DNA from: Zygnema cylindricum
Taxonomy: Eukaryota; Streptophyta; Zygnematophyceae; Zygnematales; Zygnemataceae
Assembly: GCA_037447655.1 (NCBI GenBank)
Contig: JBBHKE010002011.1
Location: 64,001 to 98,333 of the forward strand
Length of the DNA stretch: 34,333 nt
Reading direction: 5' to 3'
Program-made: the position numbers and the translations under genes
Shown: one piece after another, positions 1-8,567 of the stretch
Layout: every line of letters starts with the position of its first letter
Numbering within the stretch: the stretch's first letter is position 1
Notes under the pieces: generated by a model
The model's input: only the letters and a program-made list of their open reading frames with translations
Databases searched by the model: none
Told to the model about the DNA's origin: nothing

Positions 1-690
1 CCACGTCAACCTTAAGGTAGTTTATTTTTCTGTTTTTATTATTAGGTAATTAATTATTTATTCAGTTGATAAAATTACTTATTTTATTAATTTGTTAATT
101 AATCAATGAATGAATGAATTAATATTTTATTTATTCTTGCAGAAACATAGAAGCGATCCACACTGTTTTTCTGTGTATCTACAACATTCTTTTTTGTTTT
201 TTTGTTTAAAATTTAATTATTTATATTCTCTCTCTAAAAAATGTTGCAACAACTAAATAGTTATTTAAGAATGCAGAAATTGTTCAAAAATTGGATTTTT
301 GTGGGAATTTTCTTTGTCCATTTACACTATTTCTGTTTAATAATATGTGTACTTATTTTATTATGCTTCCATTTTTTATTTTTTTTTAATTCGGACGGGT
401 CAATGGGAAGGAAGTCAATTAAAATGCTTCAGGTTTGTTTATTTTTTCAGTTTTTTTATTTATCAATTTTTTTTTGTTTTTTTTGGAAAGTCAATGGGAA
501 GGATGTCACTAACGAATGTACTTAGTTTATTTTTTTTATTTTTTTTATTTTGTGGCAGATCAATGGGACAGAGGTCATCGCTTGTTATTACGCTCGAAAG
601 GAAGGAGATAGCGAGTTTCATTGACAAATCTACTTTTTATTGGGAAAGTAAGTGAAAAAAAAAAAGTTGAATAAAGATTTCAAAGAGAAA
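1..690. other. T-rich low-complexity DNA with exon-like fragments
   Basis: Very T-rich plus strand with many homopolymer runs. Several pyrimidine tracts end in AG in the manner of 3' splice sites (near 139, 488 and 558), and a GTAAGT donor-like sequence lies near 649. The reading frames here are short and biased towards Phe, Leu and Ile, which reflects the T-richness. A gene could begin here and continue into the relic at 1414-2824, but I cannot build a continuous model. Confidence 0.4.
400..578 (+). repeat. Three TCAATGGG modules following T-rich tracts
   Basis: A related string of about 18 bases occurs at 400-417 (TCAATGGGAAGGAAGTCA), 491-508 and 560-577; a weaker fourth copy starts at 1277. 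The copies at 491, 560 and 1277 follow a T-rich tract ending in AG or CAG; the one at 400 follows a T-rich tract ending in GGACGGG. In one frame the copies read V/I-N-G-K/T-E/D-V. They look like small duplicated exon starts or a dispersed minisatellite. Function unknown. Confidence 0.45.
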
Positions 691-693
691 AAA

Positions 694-1115
694 CATATAC
701 ATATATGTATATGTGTATATATATATATATATGTATATACATACCTATATGTATATATATGTCTATACATATATGTATATATATGTATATGTATGTATTT
801 ATATGTGTATATATATGTATATGTATGTATTTATATGTATATATATGTATATTGTATATATATATCTATAGATACATATACATAGACGTATATGTATACG
901 TATACGTATACGTATACGTAGACGTAGACGTAGACGTATACGTACACGTACACGTACACGTACACGTACACATACACATACACCTACGCGTATGCGTACG
1001 CATACGCATACGCATACGCATACGCATACGCATACGCATACGCAAACGCATACGCAAACGCATACGCATACGCATACGCATACGCATACGCATACGCATA
1101 CGCATACGCATACGC

Positions 1116-1174
<59 letters not shown>

Positions 1175-1262
1175 TACACATACACACACATACATACACA
1201 TACATACACATACATATACATATATATATATACATATATATATACATATATATATATATATC
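694..1262. repeat. Hexameric/dinucleotide microsatellite, alternating pyrimidine-purine
   Basis: A continuous simple-sequence tract changes in blocks: TA/TG dinucleotides (about 694-890), then hexamers of the type TACGTA, GACGTA and CACGTA (about 893-985), CGCATA (about 990-1118, roughly twenty units with rare CGCAAA variants), CACATA (about 1118-1215), and TATATA again. Apart from short GACGTA and CGCAAA units, nearly every step is pyrimidine-purine, the pattern associated with Z-DNA and cruciform potential. All six frames stay open through much of it and give dipeptide repeats; these are artefacts of the repeat. Confidence 0.95.
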
Positions 1263-1413
1263 TTTTATTTTCCTAGTCAATGGTATCGTGTCGTAGGAGA
1301 TTCTAAATTGCTCTATTTTACTTTTTTTTTTAACAATTGTTACCATTACCATTATTTTCAATGTTATGGTTATTAATTCTTTATATAATTTTTTTTTTTT
1401 TGCCTCTTTCTAG

Positions 1414-1473
1414 ACGACAAAATGGGGGTTTAAAAATGAAAATCTTGTTCTAGTTCAATATCTCAAAACTAAG
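1414..1473 (+). pseudogene. Putative internal exon of decayed plus-strand gene
   Basis: A long pyrimidine tract ends in TTTCTAG at 1413 and a donor-like AAG|GTACTT follows at 1473/1474. The 60-bp interval is open in phase 0 for 20 codons and reads like protein (K-W-G-F-K-N-E-N-L-V-L-V-Q-Y-L-K). Its phase agrees with the exon starting at 1862, so the two could have been joined. The family is not recognised. This is inferred from splice-like signals and composition only. Confidence 0.35.
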
Positions 1474-1974
1474 GTACTTTCTTTAAATTCCTCCCCCCCC
1501 TTTTTTTATTTTTTTTACGGCATTGTTTTATTTTATCTGCAATTGCCATTCTTGTCACGTCACACAACTATATTTGGAAAAAGGACAAAAAACTGAAATT
1601 TCCCACGACAAGAGGAATTTCCTGACATATTGTATTTTTTTGTTTGATTTATTTTTGTTTTATTTTATGTAATTTTATATAATATTGATTTCTTTCATTT
1701 TATTTTATTGTATATGCAAAAATTCGATTGACAAAATCCGAAAAGATAATTCTTCATAATAAATGTTCAACTTCCAAAAAAAAGAAAAAATATTTTAAAG
1801 TCATTCGATCAAACTTTGAAAATAATCATCGGTTATTTTTTTTTTTTTGTTTTTAATGCAGGAAAATCGCAGGGGTGGATCAAAAATTTTAATTCGAAAT
1901 GAAATTGAAGGAAAACTTCAAGAAGAAAACATAACTGAAATTGATTAAGAAAATCAAGAAATAGGTGACATTCG

Positions 1975-2396
1975 ATCAGAAAGTAACAAAATTTGAGCGG
2001 AAAAAACGAGAATTTGGCTAGAAAATAACGGAAATCGGGCAGAAAATAACAAAATTTGGGCAGAAACTATCGAAATTCTCGCAAAAAATGCTGAAATTCG
2101 GGCAGAGCGTAACGAAATTCGATCAGAAAAACCGGAAATTCTGTCAGAACTTCACGAAATTTGGACAGATAGTGAAAAAATTCGGGCCGTAAAAGCTCGA
2201 ATTTTGGGAGAAAGTAACGTAATCTGGGATAAAAGTAACAAAATTCGGGCATAAAATGCTGAAATTTGGGCAGAAAGTAATTCGGGCCGTAAAAGCTCGA
2301 ATTTTGGGAGAAAGTAACGTAACTTGGGATAAAAGTAACAAAGTTCGGTCACAAAATGCTGAAATTTGGGCAGAAAGTAACGAAATTCAATCAGAG
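1975..2396 (+). repeat. 21-bp tandem repeat (heptapeptide coding)
   Basis: About twenty degenerate units of 21 bp, consensus close to GGGCAGAAAGTAACGAAATTC. Because the unit is exactly seven codons, expansion and contraction keep frame, as expected of a repeat that was selected as protein. Minus-strand frames across it are also open but are shadows. Confidence 0.85.
2181..2380 (+). repeat. 100-bp tandem duplication inside the heptad repeat
   Basis: Bases 2181-2280 and 2281-2380 align end to end with only about five mismatches. The period of 100 is neither a multiple of 3 nor of the 21-bp unit (5 x 21 minus 5), so it shifts the reading frame by one. Confidence 0.9.
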
Positions 2397-2767
2397 ACAA
2401 CCAACTGTTGCGTACCGATTAATTCGTCTGACAGTTCGATACCGAATTATTCATCTGATGAGGACGACGAATTCTCTGGGATCTGATTCTGATTCGTCTT
2501 ATTCCAAAACTGACGAGGTAATTATAATTGGAAAAATTTTTTTTTCTCTCTTTTTGTTTTAATATATTTTTTTTAATTGTTTATTTTTCCCCTTTAGAAG
2601 TAAATAGTCAATTATGTTAAAAAATTTTAAGTTCTTGTTTATTTTAATGTTTTTAAGGCATTTGGGGTTTAATTAGGATATATTTAGGGATTCATTTATG
2701 GTTTTCAAGTATTCATGAAGGCTAACATTTTTTTTTTTTTTTTTTTTTGGGCACTTTTAAATTTCAG

Positions 2768-2824
2768 GCTTCAAAGTCGGACTCGACCCGTCCTCTAAAG
2801 AGACAAAAAATCGCATCTTTTTGA
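2768..2824 (+). pseudogene. Putative terminal exon, basic C-terminus
   Basis: The acceptor ATTTCAG ends at 2767. Nineteen codons follow, ending in TGA at 2822-2824, and read S-K-S-D-S-T-R-P-L-K-R-Q-K-I-A-S-F. The K-R-Q-K cluster resembles a monopartite nuclear localisation signal. It joins in phase 0 to the donor at 2517, where the preceding frame reads S-D-S-D-S-S-Y-S-K-T-D-E, so acidic-serine residues run smoothly across the junction. The upstream T-rich intron of about 250 bp matches the style of the others. Confidence 0.45.
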
Positions 2825-3239
2825 GAAATGAACCGTGACTTTTTTTTTTTTAAAAGGTCATTTTTTTTTTAAGGCATATATAAACATCGGAGGATCTTCG
2901 TGACACTACTCCTATATCTTGATCTGTAGTACCTCCATTCTTGTATTCTAGTGCCAACAGTTATCTTGAATACCTATCTTTTATTGTTTTCAATACCTAT
3001 TATTATTATGTTATTATATTATATTTTATATCTTCACTGGCTACATTTCTGCTCGCCAGTGACCCAATTTTGTCTTTTGCTGCGTTTCATTGTACGTTCA
3101 AATTCTGTTGCACGTTCTTTGTCGTTTTCTCTCGAAATTATTACGCATTTTTGGCTCGTCTTTTTTTTTTTGGTTAATTTTGTACATATGCGAGAATTTT
3201 TGTATATAATGAAGAGTTACATCAACCCTATCGACTCTT
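2825..3239. other. AT-rich sequence downstream of relic gene
   Basis: Contains T-runs and unremarkable AT-rich DNA, possibly the 3' untranslated region and flank of the decayed gene. Short open frames here (2941-3241) are hydrophobic because of T-richness. I see no domain, RNA or mobile element. Confidence 0.4.
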
Positions 3240-3345
3240 AGGGCCTTTTAATGCTTTTTAGGGTTTTTTTAGGGTTTTTTTTAAGGTTATTTAAAAATTG
3301 TTGTAGGAGTTTTTTAGGGTTTTTATGGGGTTATATTATTGTTTT
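3240..3345 (+). repeat. Degenerate TTTTAGGG-type tract
   Basis: Several copies of TTTTTAGGG or TTTTTTTAGGG occur in the same orientation at irregular spacing. This recalls the plant telomere unit TTTAGGG but the T-runs vary and arrays are not exact. It could equally be T-rich DNA that happens to contain AGGG. Confidence 0.3.
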
Positions 3346-4465
3346 GACGCAAATATGCCCCAAAGAAGTTTTTATGAGAATAGTTCCTACTTGATTGTAA
3401 TTTTTATCTTTTGTGTCTTATTTTGTAGAATGAGAGGGCATGATGGGCAAAAGAGAGAGATATTGGAGAAAAGATATCAAAGATGAAAGAGAGAGGAACC
3501 ATGGCAACGAAGAATAAGGAAGCAAAAAATAAGACAAAAAGAGACAAGAAAAATACAAAACGAGAAGCACAGGGGGAGAAAAAGGCTTCTCATTACAATC
3601 GGTTAATTTGAATGTACATAAACGAACAAGCTAAGTACTACGCCTAACTCTAGAATTAGAGTGGACTACGTCCACAAAACAATCGAAGCTGCAAATGGTA
3701 AAAAGGCATAACTAGTGAGGGCCAATGACGAAGTCGGTGGATGGCACAATTTAGGTCAAAAAGAATCTTACATTGATGGAATCCATACTAAAAAGAATCA
3801 ACTAATCAAAAATAGATATGGTGAATATACGGTTCGTCGTTTGTAGTTCGTGAAAGGACAAGATGGATGAAGCGACTGTTCGCTAAACTACCTGACAAAT
3901 AAATACAATGACAACAAGTTGTGAACGGATAGTACACCGTGAATCGTTATTAGCGTTATGTACTCTATATCGACACCCCAAAATTTTGACATTGATACCT
4001 TAAATAGAATAAATTACACTTTTTAAGGACGTTCACCATAATCTGCAACGTCACTAGGCACTAAAATTAGATTGAATGACGCTAATTTTTTCTTTACACT
4101 TATAATTTCTATACGCTAATAATGATTCAAGGTGTACTAGAGGTATCCATACATTAATAATGACGTTACATGAACCGACGTGAAGGAACGTGAAGCGAAA
4201 CTACTACATTGAAAATAGAATACGCACAAAAGTACATGTGTTGAAGTACGATTCACTAATAACACAACTAAAATTGTACTTCAACATTTTTTTTAATGCT
4301 ATTACTTTAGTATTAGAATTATACTTTAGATTTATGCTGTTTTTTTTGTACCTTACCTGATTTAGTGTAGATTTTTGTTCTTGTTCTACATTATTTTTTT
4401 GGGTAAAATATCTTTTGTTTGTTTTTTTTTTATTTTTTTTTTACCATTTTCCTGTCTTTATCAAT
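3346..4465. other. Anonymous AT-rich region
   Basis: No recognised gene. A purine-rich stretch (3425-3600) is followed by mixed sequence. One plus-strand frame of about 44 codons near 3713-3847 looks protein-like (contains V-G-G-W-H-N-L-G-Q-K) but has no clear start, ends in TAG and matches nothing I know. It may be a relic of an unidentified transposable element. Confidence 0.3.
4239..4286. repeat. 11-bp inverted repeat hairpin
   Basis: TGTTGAAGTAC at 4239-4249 and its exact complement GTACTTCAACA at 4276-4286 flank a 26-base loop. The second arm is followed by a T-run, but nothing else suggests a terminator or a transposon end. Confidence 0.6.
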
Positions 4466-4469
4466 CTTG

Positions 4470-4850
4470 ACCTCTAACCCCTAACCCAAGACCACTTTCC
4501 CAAACCTTTCTCCAAACCTGTTTCCAATACTATTTCCAAACCGGTTACCGAATTTGTCCTCCAAAATGTGCTTTACTCCTCTCCCCTATAATTTATCCCC
4601 CAAACCTATCTCTCGAACCTATTTCTCAAACATGTCTCCAAAATATGTCCCTACACTTGCCCCCTTAACCTGTCTCCCATCTCCCGAACCTACTTCGTGA
4701 ACCTACCTCCCAAACTTGTCCCTTTAACCTGCCTTGGGGAAGACGTTTGAGAATTCGCCGGGAAAAATTGTCTCCCAAATCTGTCTCCTCAAAAAACTTT
4801 CCTTCAACTTATCCTCCTCCACTTCTATTCCGAACCTGTATCCTGAACCA
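4470..4850 (+). repeat. C-rich degenerate minisatellite
   Basis: About twenty degenerate units of roughly 14-17 bp with core CCAAACCTGTCTCC (variants CGAACCTA, TTAACCTG). The strand bias is strong: C and T against almost no G until about 4735. No coding sense is evident. Confidence 0.8.
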
Positions 4851-4979
4851 ATTTTAGGGAGGAAGGGAGGGAGGGCGATTTTTTTTGTGTAAGAATTTGT
4901 TGTTTGTTTTTTCCCCTAACCAGACATTCCCTAGACCCATTTGAAAATAAAGTCTTTGTTGAAAATATGTAATTTTGGG

Positions 4980-5165
4980 AAATTAGACATTTGGTAAAAA
5001 AAATATTTTGGTGAAAATAGAGGAGATTTTGGTGAAAATATATATTTTGGTACAAAAAGACTTTGTGTCAAAAATCAATTTTGGAGAAAATAGAGATTTT
5101 GCCAAAAATATATATTTTGCTGAAATTAGACAAAGTAAACATTTTGGTGAAAATAAAACGTGCTG
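4980..5165 (+). repeat. AT-rich degenerate minisatellite
   Basis: Repeated ATTTTGGTGAAAATA-type units of about 17-20 bp, at least eight copies, with substitutions. Open frames on both strands across it are repeat artefacts. Confidence 0.7.
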
Positions 5166-5454
5166 GTGGAAATAGTAATGTTGGGTATCGAGAACCACTT
5201 GCCGATATTCCATATGTACCAAATTTTGAGTACCCAATAATCGATATATCGAGAAACTAAATATTGCGATATTTTGCCAATAGATCAGACCGATATGCCG
5301 ATTAACTACATCGCAATATATCAAAGCTTTTTTTCTTAGTTTTTATAACTATTCGTAGGTGTTTCTGTCCCACTACACGTCCCAGTTTTTATTTTTCTGG
5401 TTTTTACAATTATTTTTGTAGTTTTCTCTCACATTATGCTTAAAAGGTGATTTT

Positions 5455-5640
5455 TGAAATATGAGACTAGTGCTACTGTTGTTACTGTTACTGTTGCTAC
5501 TGCTACATTGTTGATTTTTAAAATATAAGACTAGTTTCTAAAACATGAGAGTAATGCTACTGCTGTTGTTACACATACTAGTGCTACTGCTGCTGGTGCT
5601 ACAACTACTGCTACTACTAATACACCACAAATCCCTATTA
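5455..5640 (+). repeat. Degenerate trinucleotide tracts in a local duplication
   Basis: Two blocks rich in GCTACT/GCTGTT triplets (about 5468-5508 and 5550-5628) each follow a similar lead (ATGAGACTAG or ACATGAGAG), so the region looks like a duplicated unit of about 90 bp carrying an impure (CTR)n tract. It ends about 10 bp before the LTR of element B. Confidence 0.65.
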
Positions 5641-5650
5641 GCATACATGA

Positions 5651-6629
5651 TGTTGAAGTCTAAGGTTAATTATATTTTCTAGGTCAGAATGTAGCAAAAT
5701 AAAAGGGTCATATTTGGCAGGCAGGCTCTACCTTTCCCTATCTCCATACTCGATGTAGTCACTAAAAACTGGTGAGAGAGAGAGATAGAGCCATGGCTGC
5801 TTAAGAAGACAGAAGAAAGGAGGGGAATCAGCTCTTAGCAAAAAGTTGACGGCCCAAGTATTTGATCTTGGTCTCTACAGGTTGGTTAATCTGATAGTGT
5901 AATACATGGTTCTAGAATATATAGGGTTTGATAGCTATTTAAACATGAACTAGTGGAGTAAGTCGATAAACAGAATTATAAGATTGTAACATAGATTGAG
6001 TTAGATATTTTAACAAGTGTACGGAAAGCACAAAATACAGTTGTACAGACACCTAACTTTAACGGCGTAAAATAAAAGTTAGTTAACATCGGATGGCTCA
6101 CATCCAAACCGCCATTGCGGAATGGCCGCTTTGGTTGTTTTGGGTTGTTACGTCACCAAACGTAACGTGTCGACCTATCAGTTGCTTGTAGAATTCACAA
6201 GAAACACGGAGACAAGTCTAGAGGTGACAAGATTCCCTTTTATGGCCACATCGTACAATGGACCTATAGGAAATACATCGGCTGTACTACCTTCTTTTAC
6301 AGTTCACTCATTTGATTGGTTTTGTACCTCAGTACTAGGGGGGTTAGATATGGGTTTAAGACTTAGAGTTTTGGTAGATGGCTGCCTCTCTCTTGCAGAT
6401 CTTGTACGACATCTTTGCTACTTGATAATTAATCGCATGGATGGGCGTATTGAGTAATTCTTTTTTCATTGGGCTCAAGGGAGTCGAGCCTTTCCAACAA
6501 TGATGGCACTCAGAGTCTTTATCTGCCAGGGTGGCGGTTGTTAGAAAAGAAAGAGGGGCACTTAAAGTTATCCTAGAGGCTTGAAGCATGCTGCACATTC
6601 TTGGCACCAAGGGAGGTTGCAAAACTACA
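5651..6629 (+). repeat. Element B 5' LTR (Ty1/copia, plus strand, degraded)
   Basis: Begins TGTTGAAGTC and ends AACTACA. It aligns, in reverse orientation, with the LTRs of element A: the start matches TGTAGAAACT followed by the shared TATTTTCTAGGTC, the AGAGCCATGGCT block lies at about 5790, and the GCCAGGGTGGC block lies about 105 bp before the end. It is about 979 bp against 1041-1065 for related LTRs and strongly diverged. The five bases before it are CATGA; the partner duplication is not visible because the 3' end of B is lost. The open frame at 6122-6457 lies inside this LTR and is not a gene. Confidence 0.85.
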
Positions 6630-6642
6630 AGTGATGGGCCCA
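6630..6642 (+). promoter_or_regulatory. Element B primer-binding site
   Basis: AGTGATGGGCCCA directly follows the LTR. It is the B version of the family's GGTTATGGGCCCA site, complementary to the anticodon arm of initiator tRNA-Met, with two changes in the first three bases. The central ATG (6634-6636) is kept. Confidence 0.65.
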
Positions 6643-7496
6643 CTCTTCACTGTATTGATCTTCAATGGAACAGGTTTTATATACTGGAACACGATGGTGA
6701 GGAGTGAACTTCTTGGAAACACATTATAGGGTATTGTAAGTGGTCATGTGCAACGTCTATCCACACCATTGGGAGCTCCACGAGGATTCGAAGGACTGCA
6801 ATTTTTAGCAGGATACGTGTAGTCATAAAATGAGGATGATAAAGGAGAATATGGCGTCTCTGATTCAAGATAGGAAAATGAGAAGTTCACAGCGGTGAAT
6901 TTGAGATCAACACTAAAGCTGGTGCTGGCGGAGGTGATGTCTAAAACTGAGGAGTATGACCCTGATGTCTGGGACTTTAACAACTCAATTGCTTACCATT
7001 TCATTTTCGGTCATCTTTCTCGAAAAGTAGAAACACCTTATCTAAATGTAGAGAGAGCTTTTGATTTGTGAGAGGCACTTGAAGACATTTATAAAAATGG
7101 CACATTTCAAGAACAAAAACTTATAGATCAAAAAATTGAGGCATTTGATCACAAAGGAGAGAAATGGCTTGATTATTGTAATGATTTGGCAAATTTATTT
7201 GTGGAACAGGAAAGTACTGGGAAGGTGGAATCTAGAAAGGAGAGAGTAAATACATTAATGATGAAGCTCCTAGAGGAGTATGACAATATTGCCAACATAG
7301 TTCAAGATCTCTCAGAAAACCAGTGGATTTGGAATACACTAATTGGGATGATCTTGGTTAGAGAGAATACCATTGAGCTTTAGAGCGCAGGGAAAAGTTT
7401 TCAAGCCTTGGCCGCTAGAACTAATGGGAGAGACCAAGAAACCCTATGGGATTTTGGTGTCGGAGGACGAGGAGATCAACCAGACGAATCCGGACT

Positions 7497-7501
7497 TTGA
7501 C
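7497..7501 (+). repeat. Target-site duplication, left copy (TTGAC)
   Basis: TTGAC directly precedes the left LTR of element A and is repeated exactly at 13947-13951 after the right LTR. A 5-bp duplication is normal for LTR-retrotransposon integrase. It lies in the gag of element B. Confidence 0.95.
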
Positions 7502-7711
7502 TGTAACTCTGAGACCTCCATAAGTCCTCAGAGTGGACAGCTTCCAAGAAGCCTCTAGGATAATCCTGACCCCTTTGTGTTTAAGCAAAAATAACTGCCA
7601 CCCTGGCAGACAAAAACCATGACAACCTGCACCCCTGTGAAGGCAAGACTCCCCTGAGTCAGTAGCAAAAAGAATCTCTGAATTTGCTCCCCTGAGCAGT
7701 AAGTTATGGAG

Positions 7712-7725
7712 GGTCAACGTTGACC
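7712..7725. promoter_or_regulatory. Perfect W-box palindrome in LTR
   Basis: GGTCAACGTTGACC is its own reverse complement and carries a TTGACC W-box core (the WRKY-factor site in plants) on each strand. It is identical at 13116-13129, and is GGTCAAAGTTGACC at 26726-26739. That it regulates the element is inference. Confidence 0.45.
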
Positions 7726-7810
7726 TTTTGTACAGAAGCTCTCTAGGAGAGAGGGTCCTATCTTCTAATTTTTCTAAGTCCTATCTCTCTCACAGACTCT
7801 ATCTACTGAT

Positions 7811-7868
7811 GTACGGAACCAATCAGAATTGAGTTCCGTACGCAAAAGTACAGCCGCCGGTGTACTTT
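7811..7868. promoter_or_regulatory. Cluster of GTAC inverted repeats in LTR
   Basis: GTACGGAAC (7811-7819) and GTTCCGTAC (7833-7841) form perfect 9-bp arms around 13 bases. They are followed by AAAGTAC...GTACTTT arms ending at 7868. The first pair is recognisable in the LTRs at about 13214, 26825 and 32224, in more degraded form. It may be a regulatory or structural RNA element. Confidence 0.4.
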
Positions 7869-7965
7869 CAGTACGGACATTGTACGACATGGCCTAAATG
7901 TCGACACATGTCAAATCCGGATTCGGTGCCATAATATCCGGAGATTCCACAATCCAACGGAATTT

Positions 7966-7989
7966 CGCCACGTGTCATCCGATGTGGCG
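7966..7989. promoter_or_regulatory. G-box/ABRE-like site within an inverted repeat in LTR
   Basis: CGCCACGTGTCATCCGATGTGGCG contains CCACGTGTC, a G-box/ABRE core bound by plant bZIP or bHLH factors, and its ends CGCCAC/GTGGCG form an inverted repeat. The block is also present at 13370-13393, 26980-27003 and 32378-32401, making it one of the best conserved parts of otherwise diverged LTRs. Confidence 0.45.
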
Positions 7990-8554
7990 ATGGCCACAAA
8001 CCGCCGAAATCTTCCTCCGTGATCTCGGTGCTAATCTCGGTCGTCCGATTAAAGTAGACTTTAATCGTAGCCGTAATAAATACATGCGCGGTATTTGTTT
8101 CATTTACGAAACAAATGCGCGGTACTGATTTGTGTCCGTACTGTAAGTCGTACATTTTTATTTTACTGGATCTATACATCCCGTAATTCATTTCAGTTAA
8201 ATGGTTTATCGCACGCATAACCATTTAAATAAATATCAAACACTATAGTACGTAATACTACTGCTAGACTTAACGGCTAAGGCTACCGGCTATTTCCTAT
8301 CTGCCGGCCGGTAGGTACATGGATCAAATCCTGCCGCCGGCACATACCTTTTAATTTAAATAAATAAGCCCTAACATAAAATTCCCGTAAACCTCAGGAT
8401 AGCCAAGGTAGCCATGGCTCTAGCTTCCTCTCCAATTTCTCAGTGACTGCGACAAGTTTGAGAGTTGGAAAGAGAAGTTAGAGATAGACTGCCTCGACTT
8501 CTTTCTATTTCTATTTAGACCTAGAAAATACTAATAAATCCATTAGTTTCTACA

Positions 8555-8567
8555 CTCCCCTTATTTT
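8555..8567 (-). other. Element A polypurine tract
   Basis: On the minus strand AAAATAAGGGGAG directly abuts the 3' LTR. This is the expected primer for plus-strand DNA synthesis. Confidence 0.85.

Larger units (their letters stand above)
1862..2517 (+). pseudogene. Decayed exon encoding a heptapeptide-repeat protein with acidic tail
   Basis: A strong acceptor (T-run then AATGCAG, ending at 1861) opens a phase-0 frame. After a short charged lead it becomes tandem seven-residue repeats of the type E-I-R/W-A-E-S-N. At about 2400-2485 this passes into a Ser/Asp-rich tail (S-S-D-E-D-D-E-F). The exon ends at a donor-like GAG|GTAATT (2517/2518). The frame is broken by three stop codons (near 1947, 1993 and 2251), by a 100-bp tandem duplication that shifts phase, and by what looks like one extra base near 2478-2482. 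The repeat has Ile every seven residues and Ala two positions later, so it is probably helical but not a textbook a/d coiled coil. No family recognised; likely a nuclear protein given the basic last exon. Confidence 0.5.
6630..7501 (+). pseudogene. Element B gag, N-terminal part
   Basis: Conceptual translation in shifting frames aligns with the Gag of element A: the Q-V-M-G-P start, I-F-N-G-T-G-F-I-Y, a W-D-F-N-N-equivalent block near 6970, and the E-E-Y-D-N-I-A-N block near 7276. Multiple stops and frameshifts occur; the longest open piece is 7186-7383. Gag would form the virus-like particle in the cytoplasm. The region is cut at 7501 by insertion of element A, just before the zinc knuckle. 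Confidence 0.8.
7502..8554 (-). repeat. Element A 3' LTR
   Basis: Read on the minus strand it runs from TGTAGAAACT (at 8554) to GAGTTACA (at 7502). It matches 12906-13946 throughout. It contains a W-box palindrome (7712-7725), GTACGGA/TCCGTAC inverted repeats (7811-7841), a G-box inside an inverted repeat (7966-7989) and paired ATGCGCGGTA repeats flanking a small hairpin (about 8084-8125). Confidence 0.95.

Noticed and set aside
694-1262. CRISPR-like or satellite centromere array
   Set aside because: There are no spacers, and the unit is a simple hexamer or dinucleotide rather than a monomer of satellite length.
705-1376. Long open frames on both strands encoding dipeptide repeats (His-Ile, Val-Cys, Arg-Ile and others)
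   Set aside because: They arise because the hexameric repeat lacks stop codons in all frames; composition follows the repeat and there is no gene context.
3713-3847. Short protein-like plus-strand frame as a gene
   Set aside because: It is about 44 codons without a convincing start, splice signals or recognisable motif; chance cannot be excluded.
4239-4286. MITE or terminator at the 11-bp inverted repeat
   Set aside because: There is no target duplication or coding neighbour, and the arms are short; it is recorded only as a hairpin.
6122-6457. 111-codon plus-strand frame
   Set aside because: It lies wholly inside the 5' LTR of element B and is not conserved in the other LTRs.
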